64,000 nt of DNA from Streptomyces tagetis (GCF_018069565.1 NZ_JAGPNL010000005.1:62001-126000), one strand, 5' to 3'; positions 51,790-60,954 are shown, numbered from the stretch's first letter. Notes: generated by a model not told the origin, from the letters alone. Numbers and translations are program-made.

Positions 51790-51821
51790 GGGATCTGCTC
51801 CTGGCATGGGGGTCGGGGCGG

Positions 51822-53144
51822 TCACAGCTCGCCCATCCGCCGGATGACGGGGGCGACCCGCTGGACGCCGTGCCGGTAAGCGCCCCGGGCGGCGCTGCGC
51901 ACGGCCCGCCGGACCGGTCCGGGCCCGGGTCCGGCGGCGGGGGCGCCGGGCAGCGGGGTGCCGTCGGGGGCGAGGTGGTGGCGGGCGAGGACGCGGGGCA
52001 GGTAGCCGGGGGCGGTGACGGGCGTGTAGTACGGGCCGATCGGGGGCCGTCCGCCGGGCCGGGCGAGCAGCTCGGCGATGCGGGCGCGGGCGGCGTCGTA
52101 GCTCCGCGCGTAGCCCCCGTCGGCGGCGATGCCCTGCCGCGCGCTCCACTCGGGGTCCGGCACCGGCAGGTGGCCGTCGTCGAGCTGGTCCCAGGAGGCG
52201 AGGCAGCCGGAGCCGACGAAGTGGTGGTTGCCGAGCGCCTCGCGCACGCCGAGGTCGGTGAGGAGCGCGGTGGGGATGCGCCGGTGCAGGGACTCCAGGG
52301 CGGCCGTGGAGCTGACGGTGACCAGCAGGTCGGTGCGGTCCAGGACCTCGCCCATGTGCCCGTAGACGAGGTGGAGGTTGGCGGGCGGATCGGCCCGGCG
52401 CACCAGCTTCTGGTACGGCACCTCCTCGATGTGCGTGGTGTGTTCGCCGGGCCGGGAGCGCAGCTTCAGCAGCACCTCGCGGCCGGGGTGCAGGCGGGCG
52501 TGGCGGACGAGCCGGTCCAGCAGGTAGGCGCGGTCGGTGCGGGTCTCCGGGACGGAGGGCTGGGCGGCGAAGACGACCGTGCGCGGGCCGGTGCCGTCCG
52601 GGATGCCGGGGTGCGGCTCGCCGCCGAGGAAGGGCAGCGCGACCTCGGTGACCGAGGAGGCGTCGGCGCCGACCCCCTCGTACACGGCGCGGAAACGTTC
52701 GGCGTCCTGGCGGGAGTTGGCGAGGACGAGGTCGGCGCCGTGGCGCAGCAGGAGGCCGTCGGCGAGCTTCTCGTAGACGACGCCGACGTAGCCGGTGACG
52801 ACGACGGGCCGGTCGGTGCGGCCGGCCCAGGCGCGGGCCAGTCCGTGCAGCATCGCCTGGACGCCGCCGCCGACCAGGGCGAGGACGAGGACGTCGCAGG
52901 GCTCCTCGGTCATCGCGCGCAGGAACTCGGCGGCGGTCACCTCGCGCAGCGAGTCCGCCTGGACGCCGACTTCGCGCAGTTGGCGGGCGGTGGGGGTGGC
53001 GCGGCCCCGCAGGAGGTAGCCGTCCAGGTGGACGCCGACGTCCTCGGGGGAGAGCCGGGACGCCGTGAGAGCGCCCCATTTCCACCGGGTGTCGGAATCC
53101 GCGATAACGGCCACTCGCCGGGCCTTCGTTGCACTTTCTGGCAC
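51822..53144 (-). CDS. Putative glycosyltransferase of the nonulosonate locus (DUF6716-like)
   Basis: 440 residues, GT-B-like: VAVIADSDTRWKWGALTASRL, VLVLALVGGGVQAMLHGLARAW, VVTGYVGVVYEKLADGLLLRHGADLVLANS, VVFAAQPSVPETRTDRAYLLDRLVRHA, EVLLKLRSRPGEHTTHIEE, LVTVSSTAALESLHRRIPTALLTDLGV. Related proteins occur only beside NeuB-type genes in actinobacteria, as far as I recall. The GTG at 53144 is seven bases after TAGCGT (leaderless) and under a palindrome (53155-53172). Likely the first gene of the minus-strand operon down to 47992. C-terminal 40 residues are basic, possibly membrane-associating. Confidence 0.75.
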   Translation of the reverse strand: MPESATKARRVAVIADSDTRWKWGALTASRLSPEDVGVHLDGYLLRGRATPTARQLREVGVQADSLREVTAAEFLRAMTEEPCDVLVLALVGGGVQAMLHGLARAWAGRTDRPVVVTGYVGVVYEKLADGLLLRHGADLVLANSRQDAERFRAVYEGVGADASSVTEVALPFLGGEPHPGIPDGTGPRTVVFAAQPSVPETRTDRAYLLDRLVRHARLHPGREVLLKLRSRPGEHTTHIEEVPYQKLVRRADPPANLHLVYGHMGEVLDRTDLLVTVSSTAALESLHRRIPTALLTDLGVREALGNHHFVGSGCLASWDQLDDGHLPVPDPEWSARQGIAADGGYARSYDAARARIAELLARPGGRPPIGPYYTPVTAPGYLPRVLARHHLAPDGTPLPGAPAAGPGPGPVRRAVRSAARGAYRHGVQRVAPVIRRMGEL

Positions 53145-53154
53145 GCCGAAGACG

Positions 53155-53172
53155 CTAGGAAGCCATTCCTAG
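53155..53172. promoter_or_regulatory. CTAGGAA-N4-TTCCTAG palindrome in glycopolymer divergent promoter
   Basis: Perfect 7-bp arms around GCCA, overlapping the TAGCGT -10 of the minus-strand gene at 53144. A likely operator controlling the neuA/neuB operon. The plus-strand GT2 gene uses a TAGCGT box too (53330-53335). Confidence 0.65.
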
Positions 53173-53342
53173 TAATCGCCCAACCGGAACACAACAAAGG
53201 GTGAACAGCGCCCCGCCGGGCGGAGAACCGGCCCCGGAAAACGACGGGAGGGCCGCCCGTTCACGGACTCACCACGCGCCGTTCACCAGGGGTCAAGGCG
53301 GAGGTCGGAAGGCGTGCCGGACCGGCTCCTAGCGTGGGGCGC

Positions 53343-54323
53343 GTGGTCAAGCTCTCGGTCATCGTGCCGTTCTACAACGTGCGGCATTACGCGACGGACA
53401 CCCTGAAAAGCCTGCGGGCGAACGCCGGTGAGGAGGTCGAATTCCTCCTCGTGGACGATTGTTCCGAGGACGGTACGGCGGACATCCTGCGGCGCGCGGC
53501 GGACGAACTGCCGGGCGCGGTGCTGATCCGGCACGAACGCAACGGCGGCCTGGCGACCGCGCGCAACACCGGCATCGACCGGGCGCGCGGCACGTACCTG
53601 ACGTTCCTGGACGGCGACGACTGGATCGCTCCCGGTCATCTGGCGCGGCTGCTCGCGGCGGCGGAGCGCCTGGGCTGCGACTTCGTGCGCACGGACCACG
53701 TGCAGTGCACCGGCCGGGCGCGCAGTGTCCACCGGGTGCCGATGGGGCGCCGGGACGTGGTCCTCGATCCGCGCGGGTCGATCCTCCCCGTGGACCGCAC
53801 GACCTGTGTGGACTACCCGTACGCGTGGGCCGGCGTCTACCACCGGCGGCTGCTCGACCGGGGGCTGCTGCGTTTCACCGACGGCCTGCGCACGGCGGAG
53901 GACCGGCCGTGGATCTGGCGGCTGCACCGGGAGGCGGAGTCGTTCGCCGTGGTGGGGCTCCTGGGGGTCTACTACCGGCGTGGCGTGGCCTCCTCTCTGA
54001 CCCAGATCGGGGACGTGCGGCAACTGGACTTCCTGCGCGCCTTCGACCAGGTCGTCGAGGAGACGACCCGGGACCGGGACGCGGACCGGCTGCTGCCCAA
54101 GGCGGTACGCACCTACTGCGCGGTGATGGCCCACCACCTGGGCGCGACCGAACGGTTCGAACCGGACGTGGCCCGCGCGCTGCGCTCGGGCGTCGCCGCC
54201 GCGCTGCGGCGCCTGCCGCAGCCGGTGCTGTCCGGGGTGCTGGAGTCGATGGACGCCCGGCGGGCGAACCGGCTGCGGCGGCTGCGACGCCGGCCCCTTC
54301 CGGCCCGGACGGCGGCCGTCTGA
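53343..54323 (+). CDS. Family 2 glycosyltransferase A
   Basis: 326 residues, GT-A fold GT2: KLSVIVPFYNVRHYATDTL, VEFLLVDDCSEDGTADIL, NGGLATARNTGIDRARG, TFLDGDDWIAPGHL with the metal-binding DGDD, and TAEDRPWIWRLHR. It should add a sugar from an NDP donor during glycopolymer assembly. GTG 53343 is seven bases after TAGCGT (leaderless). Translation is coupled to the next gene (TGATG). Clear paralogue of the protein at 59844, with the same partner behind it. Confidence 0.9.
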   Translation: MVKLSVIVPFYNVRHYATDTLKSLRANAGEEVEFLLVDDCSEDGTADILRRAADELPGAVLIRHERNGGLATARNTGIDRARGTYLTFLDGDDWIAPGHLARLLAAAERLGCDFVRTDHVQCTGRARSVHRVPMGRRDVVLDPRGSILPVDRTTCVDYPYAWAGVYHRRLLDRGLLRFTDGLRTAEDRPWIWRLHREAESFAVVGLLGVYYRRGVASSLTQIGDVRQLDFLRAFDQVVEETTRDRDADRLLPKAVRTYCAVMAHHLGATERFEPDVARALRSGVAAALRRLPQPVLSGVLESMDARRANRLRRLRRRPLPARTAAV

Positions 54324-55990
54324 TGGCCGCGACGACCCGGATCTTCTGCGTCTCCTCCCTCGCGGGCGCGATGACGCTCGCCGCCGCTCTCGACGCCGGC
54401 CTGTTCGCGCCGGACGGGCGGCGGCTGCTGCTGGTCGCGCACCGGGCCGAGGTGCCGGAGACCACGCCCGCGCCCGACGCGCTGCCGGGGTTCGCGCGGC
54501 TGCGGGGCCGCTTCGACGAGGTGCTGTCCTGGAACGCGGTCATCGCGCCCTTCCACCCGGCCGCCTGGAGCCCCCGTCCCGACGACGTGCCGTTGTGGGA
54601 GCGGTATCTGCGGGGGCTGTGGCGGCTCGGCGACGACGAGGTGCGGCTCGTGGTCGAGTCGGTCCAGGAGAGCCCGTCGCTCGCCCTGTGCCAGGTGTTC
54701 ACCGGCGCCCCCGTCGACGTCCTCGCGGACGGCCTCGCCGTCTACGGCCCCACCGGGGAGAAGATCGACCCCCTGGTCGGCACGCGTGTCGGCCGACTGC
54801 TGCACACCGGCGCGGCGCCGGGGCTCACGCCGCTGCTGCTCGCCGAGTACGGGGTGCCGTCCGTGCCGGTGCCGGCCGAGGCGCTGACGAAGGTGGCGGG
54901 CGAACTGGCCGAGGATCAGGCTCCGCTCCCCGCACCCGACGGGGCTCCGGTCACGCGCGCGGACGGCGGCCCCGGCGGAACCGCTGCCGGGAACACGGGT
55001 ACGACCACCGCCACGCCCGACCACCAGAGCCCTGGCCAAACGGCCGACACGCCGGCCCATGGCAGCCCCGGCCGGGCAGCCGACACGCCCGACCACGACA
55101 ACCCTGGCCAGACCGCCGACACCGGCAACACCGCCGATACCGCCGATACCGCCGACACGCCCCACCACGGCAACGCCGGCCAGACCGCCGACACGCCGCC
55201 TCGCGGCAACCCCGGCACCACCGCCGACACGCCCGCCCGCCAGAACACCGGCCCGAGTGCCGACACGCCCGCCCGCGCCCCCGCCGGAGGCACCCGCGCA
55301 CTCCTGCTCGCCGAGGGGCTGGCGGCGCGCGGCCTCCTCTCCCCCGCCGGGGAGAGGGAACTGCTCCGGCGGACGGTGCGCGACGCCGTCGCCCTGGGCC
55401 ACCGGCACCTCGTCCTGCGGCCCCCTCCCGGCGCCCCGGCCCGCTGGTCGCACCCCCTGGAGGAAGAAGCGGCGCGGCTCGGCGCCCACTGCTCGGTACT
55501 GGCGCCGGGGCTGCCCGCCGAGGCCGCCCTCGTGCTCGCGCGGCCCGCGCTGGTCGTCGGCTGCCTCTCCGCCGCGCTGCTCACCGCCCCGGAGCGGTAC
55601 GGCGTACCGGCCGCTCGGATGGCCACCGGCCCCCTGCCGGCCCGGCTCACGCCCTACGCGCACCCGGACCGGCCCGCGCTGACCCTCGTCGACGCGCTGG
55701 TGCCGGAACTCGGCGCCCCGCCCGGCGCGGCCCCGCCCCGGGAGGAGGTGGCCGCGCTGCTGGACGCGGTGGCGTTCGCCATGCGCCCGGCGGTCCGCCC
55801 GGACCTGCGCGCCGCCGCCGAGGCGTACCTGTCCCGGCACCTCGACGCGCGCACCCGGCGCTACTTCCCCCGCCGCCGCCTCGCCGCCCTCGCCCTGCCC
55901 GGCGCGGTCCCGGCCCGGCTGGAGTTCCTGCCGCGCAGCCCGGCCGTACGGCGGCTCGCCCGCCGCGCCCGGAGCCTGACACGGCGCTGA
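54323..55990 (+). CDS. Polysialyltransferase-like protein A with repeat insert
   Basis: 555 residues; its paralogue at 58507 has 446. Conserved ends: IFCVSSLAGAMTLAAALDAG, FDEVLSWNAVIAPFHPAAWSPR, LPLW..., VESVQESPSLALCQVF, YGPTGEKIDPL, LLLAEYGVPSVPVP, then after an insert LVLRPPPGAPARWSHPLEEEA, LVVGCLSAALLTA and YLSRHLDARTRRYFPRRRLAAL. Residues about 205-325 are an insert built of 12-residue ADTPxHxNPGQT-like units absent from the paralogue. Expected to transfer nonulosonate residues from CMP donors. Start ATG 54323 overlaps the GT2 stop. Confidence 0.82.
   Translation: MAATTRIFCVSSLAGAMTLAAALDAGLFAPDGRRLLLVAHRAEVPETTPAPDALPGFARLRGRFDEVLSWNAVIAPFHPAAWSPRPDDVPLWERYLRGLWRLGDDEVRLVVESVQESPSLALCQVFTGAPVDVLADGLAVYGPTGEKIDPLVGTRVGRLLHTGAAPGLTPLLLAEYGVPSVPVPAEALTKVAGELAEDQAPLPAPDGAPVTRADGGPGGTAAGNTGTTTATPDHQSPGQTADTPAHGSPGRAADTPDHDNPGQTADTGNTADTADTADTPHHGNAGQTADTPPRGNPGTTADTPARQNTGPSADTPARAPAGGTRALLLAEGLAARGLLSPAGERELLRRTVRDAVALGHRHLVLRPPPGAPARWSHPLEEEAARLGAHCSVLAPGLPAEAALVLARPALVVGCLSAALLTAPERYGVPAARMATGPLPARLTPYAHPDRPALTLVDALVPELGAPPGAAPPREEVAALLDAVAFAMRPAVRPDLRAAAEAYLSRHLDARTRRYFPRRRLAALALPGAVPARLEFLPRSPAVRRLARRARSLTRR
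54990..55290. repeat. 36-bp in-frame repeats in transferase A
   Basis: About eight imperfect 36-bp units with the core GCCGACACGCCC, plus a short run of GCCGATACC triplicates near 55134-55155. Coding frame is kept. Same core word as in the neuA tail. Confidence 0.85.
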
Positions 55991-56029
55991 CCGCCCGTAC
56001 GACACGCGCGCCGCGCCACCGAAGAGACC

Positions 56030-56130
56030 CCGCACGCACGAGACAGAGCGCGCACGAGACCCGGCACGCACGAGACCGAACACGCACGAGACCCGGCACC
56101 CGAGAAACCGAAAGACCCAGAGACCGAGAA
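56030..56130. repeat. ACGAGACC / GAGACCG short repeats upstream of acyltransferase
   Basis: Six or so copies of GCACGAGAC or GAGACC words in 100 bp, purine-rich on the coding strand, in the 149-bp gap after transferase A. Function none seen. Confidence 0.6.
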
Positions 56131-56139
56131 AGGCTTCGG

Positions 56140-57363
56140 ATGACAGCGGCCGAACCGGCGGTGGCCCGCGAGGGCCGCGCACCGGCCCCCACCCCTCCCC
56201 TCCCGGCGGGCGGCCGGCCGCCCGCCGGGTCCGCGCCGCGCCGTGGCCGCGCGGACCGGCTGCGCGCTCTGGACGGGCTGCGGCTGCTCGCCGCGCTGAT
56301 GGTCTGCCTGTACCACTTCGCGGGCAAGAACGGGGAGATCGCCGCCTCGTGGGGCCAGTCCCCCGGGCGGCTGTTCCCGTCGCTGTCCCAGGTGGCCGTC
56401 TACGGCTGCCTGGGGGTGCAGTTCTTCTTCGTCATCAGCGGTTTCGTCATCTGCATGAGCGGCTGGGGCCGCAGCCTGGGCGACTTCTTCCGCTCCCGGG
56501 TCGCCCGTCTGTACCCGGCGTACTGGGCCGCCCTGCTGATCGTGGGCGCCGCCTCCCTGGTGCTGCCCGTGGTCTCCGCGCCGCTGCGCACCGACGAGTT
56601 CCTGCTCAACTTCACGATGCTCCAGCAGCCCATGGGCTCCCCGCGGGTGCTCGGCGTGTGCTGGACGCTCTGGGTCGAGCTGCGGTTCTACGTGCTCTTC
56701 GCGCTGTTCGTGATCTGGAAGGGCGTCACCTACCGCCGGGTGGTGCTCTTCTGCGTGCTGTGGACGCTGGCCGGAGTCCTCGCCCGGGTCGCCGACACGC
56801 CACTCACCGACGAAGTGGTGATGCGGGATCACGCCCCGTACTTCATCGGCGGCCTCGCGCTGTACCTGATCCACCGCTTCGGGGGCGATCTGCTGCTCTG
56901 GGGGATCGTCGGCGTGTCGTTCCTGCTGGGGCAGCGGTACTCGGTGACGGCCCTGTGGCACCCGGGGATGTCCGGCGACTTCCAGCGGAACCCGTACGTG
57001 ATCCAGGCGATCGTCTTCGCCTCCTTCGCGGCCGTCGCGGTGGTGGCGCTGGGCTGGGCCCGGTGGGCGAACTGGCGGTGGCTCACGGTGGCGGGGGCGC
57101 TGACGTACCCCTTCTACCTGATCCACGAGCACCTGGGCTGGTTCGTCGTACGGGTGCTGCACCGGGGGCTGGGGGTGGGGCCGTACGGGACGCTGGTCCT
57201 GGCGGTGGCCGGTCTGCTGGCGGTGGCCTGGCTGACGCACCGGTACGTGGAGCGACCCTTCGGTCCCGCGCTGAAGCGCACGCTGACCGCGCAGGCAAAC
57301 GCTGATGCCCGACCGTTTCGACGAACACCCGAAGACACCCGGTCCGGCAGCCACGGGGGATGA
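56140..57363 (+). CDS. Membrane acyltransferase (acyltransferase 3 family)
   Basis: 407 residues with about ten membrane segments. Signature RLRALDGLRLLAALMVCLYHF with the conserved Arg and His near residue 60, QFFFVISGFVI, LYPAYWAALL, LNFTMLQQPMG, WTLWVELRFYVLFAL, and the late PFYLIHEHLGWFV with RYVERPF at the C-terminus. Such enzymes O-acetylate surface polysaccharides, including sialic-acid polymers. AAAGG lies before ATG 56140. Preceded by short CGCACGAGACC repeats (56030-56110). Fits O-acyl decoration of the glycopolymer. Confidence 0.92.
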   Translation: MTAAEPAVAREGRAPAPTPPLPAGGRPPAGSAPRRGRADRLRALDGLRLLAALMVCLYHFAGKNGEIAASWGQSPGRLFPSLSQVAVYGCLGVQFFFVISGFVICMSGWGRSLGDFFRSRVARLYPAYWAALLIVGAASLVLPVVSAPLRTDEFLLNFTMLQQPMGSPRVLGVCWTLWVELRFYVLFALFVIWKGVTYRRVVLFCVLWTLAGVLARVADTPLTDEVVMRDHAPYFIGGLALYLIHRFGGDLLLWGIVGVSFLLGQRYSVTALWHPGMSGDFQRNPYVIQAIVFASFAAVAVVALGWARWANWRWLTVAGALTYPFYLIHEHLGWFVVRVLHRGLGVGPYGTLVLAVAGLLAVAWLTHRYVERPFGPALKRTLTAQANADARPFRRTPEDTRSGSHGG

Positions 57364-57443
57364 CAACCGGACCGGGGTGACGTGGGGCCGCCGTGCCGAA
57401 GCACCGGGAAAGGTGCGCCCGCACCGGGGCCGTACCGGCGGTG

Positions 57444-58235
57444 CTACGCGGTGCGGCGCTCCCACTCGACGGCTGCGGCGAGCAGCACGGCGCGGTGGGG
57501 CATGGGGGCTTCCTCGGCGCGGCGCTGCCAGAACGCGCGGATGGTGCGGGCGAACACGCCGAGGTCGGCGGGGTCGGCTTTCGCGTAAGCGGGCACGATG
57601 CGGGCAAGGGCGTCCGCTTCGGCGAACGAGTACCCCGCCGCGATCAGCCGGGGAACCCACAGAGCGGCGTCGGCCCACGCCGGACCGGGGCAGGACAGCA
57701 CCCAGTCGACCAGGCGCGCGGTTTTGCCGTCGACCAGGATGTTCGCCTCCCCCAGGTCGGTGTGCGCGAGAGTCGAGCCGGCGAGCGCTGCTCCCTGCCC
57801 CTCGGGGACGAACGGCGCCAACCGGTCCCGTAACGGCCGCTTACCGACGGCGTCCGGCCACGGGGTCCCGGAAAGCAGGGTGAGCGCTTCCGCGACGGGG
57901 CCGAGGTCGGGAGAGCCGATGGTGAAATCGGCGTGCCGACCGGGCACCACGCTGTACCCGAAGAACGTCCACCCGCCGCCTTCCGTCTCCCACCTCGGCA
58001 GCGGGGCCATGGGCGCGCAGGCGGCCACGCGGGCTTCATGGCGGTACGTCCACGCGTCGGGGGCAGCCGTCGGCGTCCCCTTGACGAAGAACTCCCCGCC
58101 CTCGGCCCCGAGTCGGGCGACGAAGGCGGACATGACCCCCGCGTCCGGCTCGGTCACGGAATGGACGGCGCCGATGACGCCTTCGACGACACGACGTGCG
58201 GCAGCGGGCAGGTCCGCCCAGGGGGTTCGGGTCAT
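57444..58235 (-). CDS. Aminoglycoside-phosphotransferase-fold kinase
   Basis: 263 residues, APH/choline-kinase fold: FFVKGTPTAAP with the ATP-site Lys, catalytic loop STLAHTDLGEANILV (HxDxxxxN) near residue 155, and metal loop ARLVDWVLSCPGPAWAD (usually DWE/DFD, here DWV). Small-molecule kinase of unknown substrate; many streptomycete members are not resistance enzymes. It lies between the acyltransferase and transferase B and faces the former (convergent). Its intergenic sides contain no mobile-element signs. ATG 58235. Confidence 0.85.
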   Translation of the reverse strand: MTRTPWADLPAAARRVVEGVIGAVHSVTEPDAGVMSAFVARLGAEGGEFFVKGTPTAAPDAWTYRHEARVAACAPMAPLPRWETEGGGWTFFGYSVVPGRHADFTIGSPDLGPVAEALTLLSGTPWPDAVGKRPLRDRLAPFVPEGQGAALAGSTLAHTDLGEANILVDGKTARLVDWVLSCPGPAWADAALWVPRLIAAGYSFAEADALARIVPAYAKADPADLGVFARTIRAFWQRRAEEAPMPHRAVLLAAAVEWERRTA

Positions 58236-58506
58236 CGGGGGGCTTTCTCGGTGGGCGCGGGCCGATGTCGCCGATTCTCCAGGCCCACCGGCCCGCCGTG
58301 ACGGGCTGAGCGTCAGCCCTCGGGGGTCAGCGGGCTGTCAGAACAGTTGGCGTGGCACTGCGAGCACCCCCGGTCCGGCCCGGACGTCTGCCCCCGAGGC
58401 CGGCGCCGGGGCCCGACACTCCCGGCCCGGCGCGTCACCTGCCGCCCGTACGACACGCCGGGACCGCGTCGCTGTGTGGTGCGGGGCCGGTGGTCGTCGG
58501 GGTGGG

Positions 58507-59847
58507 TCAGGGCTGGGCGGCGCGGATGCCGCGTACCACCCGCCGTACCGTCGGGCTGCGGCGCAGCGCCTCCGCCCGGACGGGGCTGCCACCGGGCAGC
58601 CGCAGGCTCGTCAGCCGCCGCTTCTTGAAGTACCGCGGGTGCTCGGCCAGGTGCTCGGTGAGCCAGGCGGCCGTCTCCTCGCGCAGGTCGTGCAGCTTGC
58701 GGGACTGCATGCAGTAGCCGACCGCCCGCAGCAGCGGCGCGAGCCGGCCGGCGAGGGCGTCCAGGTCCAGCGGCTCGCCCACCGTGTCCGTCTCGGCGTC
58801 GGGCAGCGCCGCGTCGATGACGGTCAGCGGGACGCGGTTGCTGTTCTCGTACGGGGTGATGCGGTCGAGGAGCAGGTCGGTGCCGACCCGGGCGACCGGG
58901 ATGCCGTAGAAGGCGGCGGCGGTCATCAGGGCCGTGGAGAAGCAGCCGACGACCAGGGTGGGCCGCAGGTGGGCGAAGACGGTCTCGGCGAGGACCGGTT
59001 CGCTGAGCACGGTCAGGCGGACGCCCAGGCCGGCGGCGGCCGACTCCAGGGACCGGCTGTGCGCGGCGGGGGCGCTCGGGTGGGCCTTGAAGAGGACCGA
59101 GCGGTGTCCGGCGCGGACGGCGGCGCGCACCATCCGCAGGTGCAGTTCCTCCTCCTCGTCCTGGGTGATGAGGTCGATGGCGGAGAGGTACTGGCCGAGC
59201 AGGACCGCCGTCGGCGGGTCGTCGGCGGGCAGCCGCCCGGCGAGGACGCCGGCGCTCTCGCGGCCGAGCCGGTCCAGGACGCCGACGATCGCCTCGTGCG
59301 GGACCGGTTCGGAGGCGACGCCGTACTCGGAGAGCAGCAGGGGCCGCAGTCCCGGGACCAGGTCGAGGTGGAGCACGCGCGCGATGCGGCTGCTCAGGGT
59401 GCGCGGGAGGCGGTTGCGGGTGGGGCCGTAGCTCATCAGGCCGTCGGCGTAGACGTGGACGGGGCTGTCGGCGAAGATCTCGGCGACCGCCCGGGAGGGG
59501 TTGGCCTGGATGGACTCGCAGGCGATCTCCACGGGTTCGTCGCCGAGGTCCCAGGCGAGCCGCAGGGCCTTCTCCCACAGGTGCGCGTCCTGGGCGCGGG
59601 GCGACCAGCCGGCCGGGTGGTGGGGGCTGATGAAGGCGTTCCAGGAGTGCACCTGGTCGAACTCGGGGCGCAGTTCCCCGAAGCCGGGCATCCGGTCGAG
59701 TGGGGTGCCCACCTCGGGCACGGCGGCGGTGTTGCTGACGACGAGGATGCGGCGGTGGGCCGCGCGGGGTCCGAAGAGGCCGGCGCGCAGGGCGGCGGTG
59801 ACGGTGGCCGCCGCGTACTGCGTGGCCGAGAAGAAGATCTGGATCAC
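58507..59847 (-). CDS. Polysialyltransferase-like protein B
   Basis: 446 residues: IFFSATQYAAATVTAALRAG, FDQVHSWNAFISPHHPAGWSPR, CESIQANPSRAVAEIF, VYADGLMSYGPTRNRLP, LLLSEYGVASEPVP, SVLFKAHPSAPAAHS with the HP motif of bacterial polysialyltransferases, LVVGCFSTALMTAAAFYG, and HPRYFKKRRLTSL. The HP motif is PP/PG in paralogue A. GTG 59847 overlaps the GT2 stop (GTGA). Predicted to build or extend the nonulosonate chain. The family's human-type polysialyltransferases are unrelated. Confidence 0.85.
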   Translation of the reverse strand: MIQIFFSATQYAAATVTAALRAGLFGPRAAHRRILVVSNTAAVPEVGTPLDRMPGFGELRPEFDQVHSWNAFISPHHPAGWSPRAQDAHLWEKALRLAWDLGDEPVEIACESIQANPSRAVAEIFADSPVHVYADGLMSYGPTRNRLPRTLSSRIARVLHLDLVPGLRPLLLSEYGVASEPVPHEAIVGVLDRLGRESAGVLAGRLPADDPPTAVLLGQYLSAIDLITQDEEEELHLRMVRAAVRAGHRSVLFKAHPSAPAAHSRSLESAAAGLGVRLTVLSEPVLAETVFAHLRPTLVVGCFSTALMTAAAFYGIPVARVGTDLLLDRITPYENSNRVPLTVIDAALPDAETDTVGEPLDLDALAGRLAPLLRAVGYCMQSRKLHDLREETAAWLTEHLAEHPRYFKKRRLTSLRLPGGSPVRAEALRRSPTVRRVVRGIRAAQP

Positions 59848-60830
59848 GCCGCCACTCCCTTCAGTCCGCCGCGGACGCGGCGCAGCGCCGTCAGGCGCTC
59901 CTCCCCCATGCCGACCAGGGCCTCGCCCAGTTCCTCCTCGGTCATCCGGCCCAGCACCTCGGCGGCGGTCTGCCGCAGCCTGGCGTGGACGCCGCGTTCG
60001 AAGCGGTGCCGGTCGAGGAGCTGGTGGGCGATGACGACGCAGTAGGTGCGCAGGGCCTTCGGGCGCAGCCGGGCGGCGTCCGGGTCGTCGGCGAGGGCGT
60101 CGAGGACGAGGTCGAAGGCGCGGAAGAAGTCGAGTTGGCGCACGTCGCCGATCTGGGTGAGGGAGGTGGCGAGGCCCCGGCGGTAGAAGACGCCGGGGAG
60201 TGCGGCGACGGCGTAGGAGTCGGCCCGGCGGTGCAGTTCCCAGATCCAGGGCCGGTCCTCGGCGGTGCGCAGTCCGTCGTGGAAGCGCAGCAGCCCCCGT
60301 TCGAGCAGGCGGCGGTGGTAGACGCCGGCCCACGCGTAGGGGTAGTCGACCATGGTGGTGTCGTCGACCGGGAGGATCGAGTCGCGGGGGTCCAGGGCCA
60401 CGTTCCGGCGGCCCTCGGGGGCGCGGTGCAGGGTGCGCTCGCGGCCGGTGACCTGGACGTGGTCGGTGCGTACGAAGTCGACGTCGAGGCGTTCGGCGGC
60501 CTCGACGAGGGCGCTCAGGTGGCCGGGGGCCTGCCAGTCGTCGCCGTCGAGGAAGGTGAGGTAGCGGCCCTCGGCCGCGTCGATGCCGGTGTTGCGCGCG
60601 GTGGCCAGTCCGCCGTTGTGCTCGCGCCGGATCACCCGGGCGCGGGCGAGGGGCCGGGTCAGTGCCAGGAGCGCCTCATGGGTCTCGTCCTCGGTCGAGT
60701 GGTCGTCGACGAAGATGAACTCGAAGTCGTCCCGTTGGTTGGCCGCGAGGCCGGCCACCGTGTCGTGGACCAGGTCCGCGACGTGGTAGCAGGGGACGAT
60801 CACGGACAGGGTCGGAGGGCGTCGGGTCAC
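59844..60830 (-). CDS. Family 2 glycosyltransferase B
   Basis: 328 residues: LSVIVPCYHVADLVHDTVAGL, FEFIFVDDHSTEDETHEALL, NGGLATARNTGIDAAEG, TFLDGDDWQAPGHLS, VDYPYAWAGVYHRRLLERGLLRFHDGLRTAEDRPWIWELH. Over the central 200 residues it is strongly alike to the GT2 at 53343 (shared VDYPYAWAGVYHRRLL run), so a duplicated pair. GTG 60830. The gene sits behind a repeat-rich upstream gap that should contain its promoter. Confidence 0.9.
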   Translation of the reverse strand: MTRRPPTLSVIVPCYHVADLVHDTVAGLAANQRDDFEFIFVDDHSTEDETHEALLALTRPLARARVIRREHNGGLATARNTGIDAAEGRYLTFLDGDDWQAPGHLSALVEAAERLDVDFVRTDHVQVTGRERTLHRAPEGRRNVALDPRDSILPVDDTTMVDYPYAWAGVYHRRLLERGLLRFHDGLRTAEDRPWIWELHRRADSYAVAALPGVFYRRGLATSLTQIGDVRQLDFFRAFDLVLDALADDPDAARLRPKALRTYCVVIAHQLLDRHRFERGVHARLRQTAAEVLGRMTEEELGEALVGMGEERLTALRRVRGGLKGVAA

Positions 60831-60954
60831 ACGTGCACCTGGGTTCTCTCAGAGGCCGATCCCCGCGACCGTAGGAGGCGCCCATCGTCGGGGACCGAAC
60901 ATGCCGGGGCCGTGAGGTGAACACGGGATGACGTCCCGCCGCCGGGCCGCTGCG

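Noticed and set aside
57444..58235. Acquired aminoglycoside resistance gene
   Set aside because: The fold is shared by many house-keeping small-molecule kinases, base composition matches neighbours and no mobile-element remnants are present.
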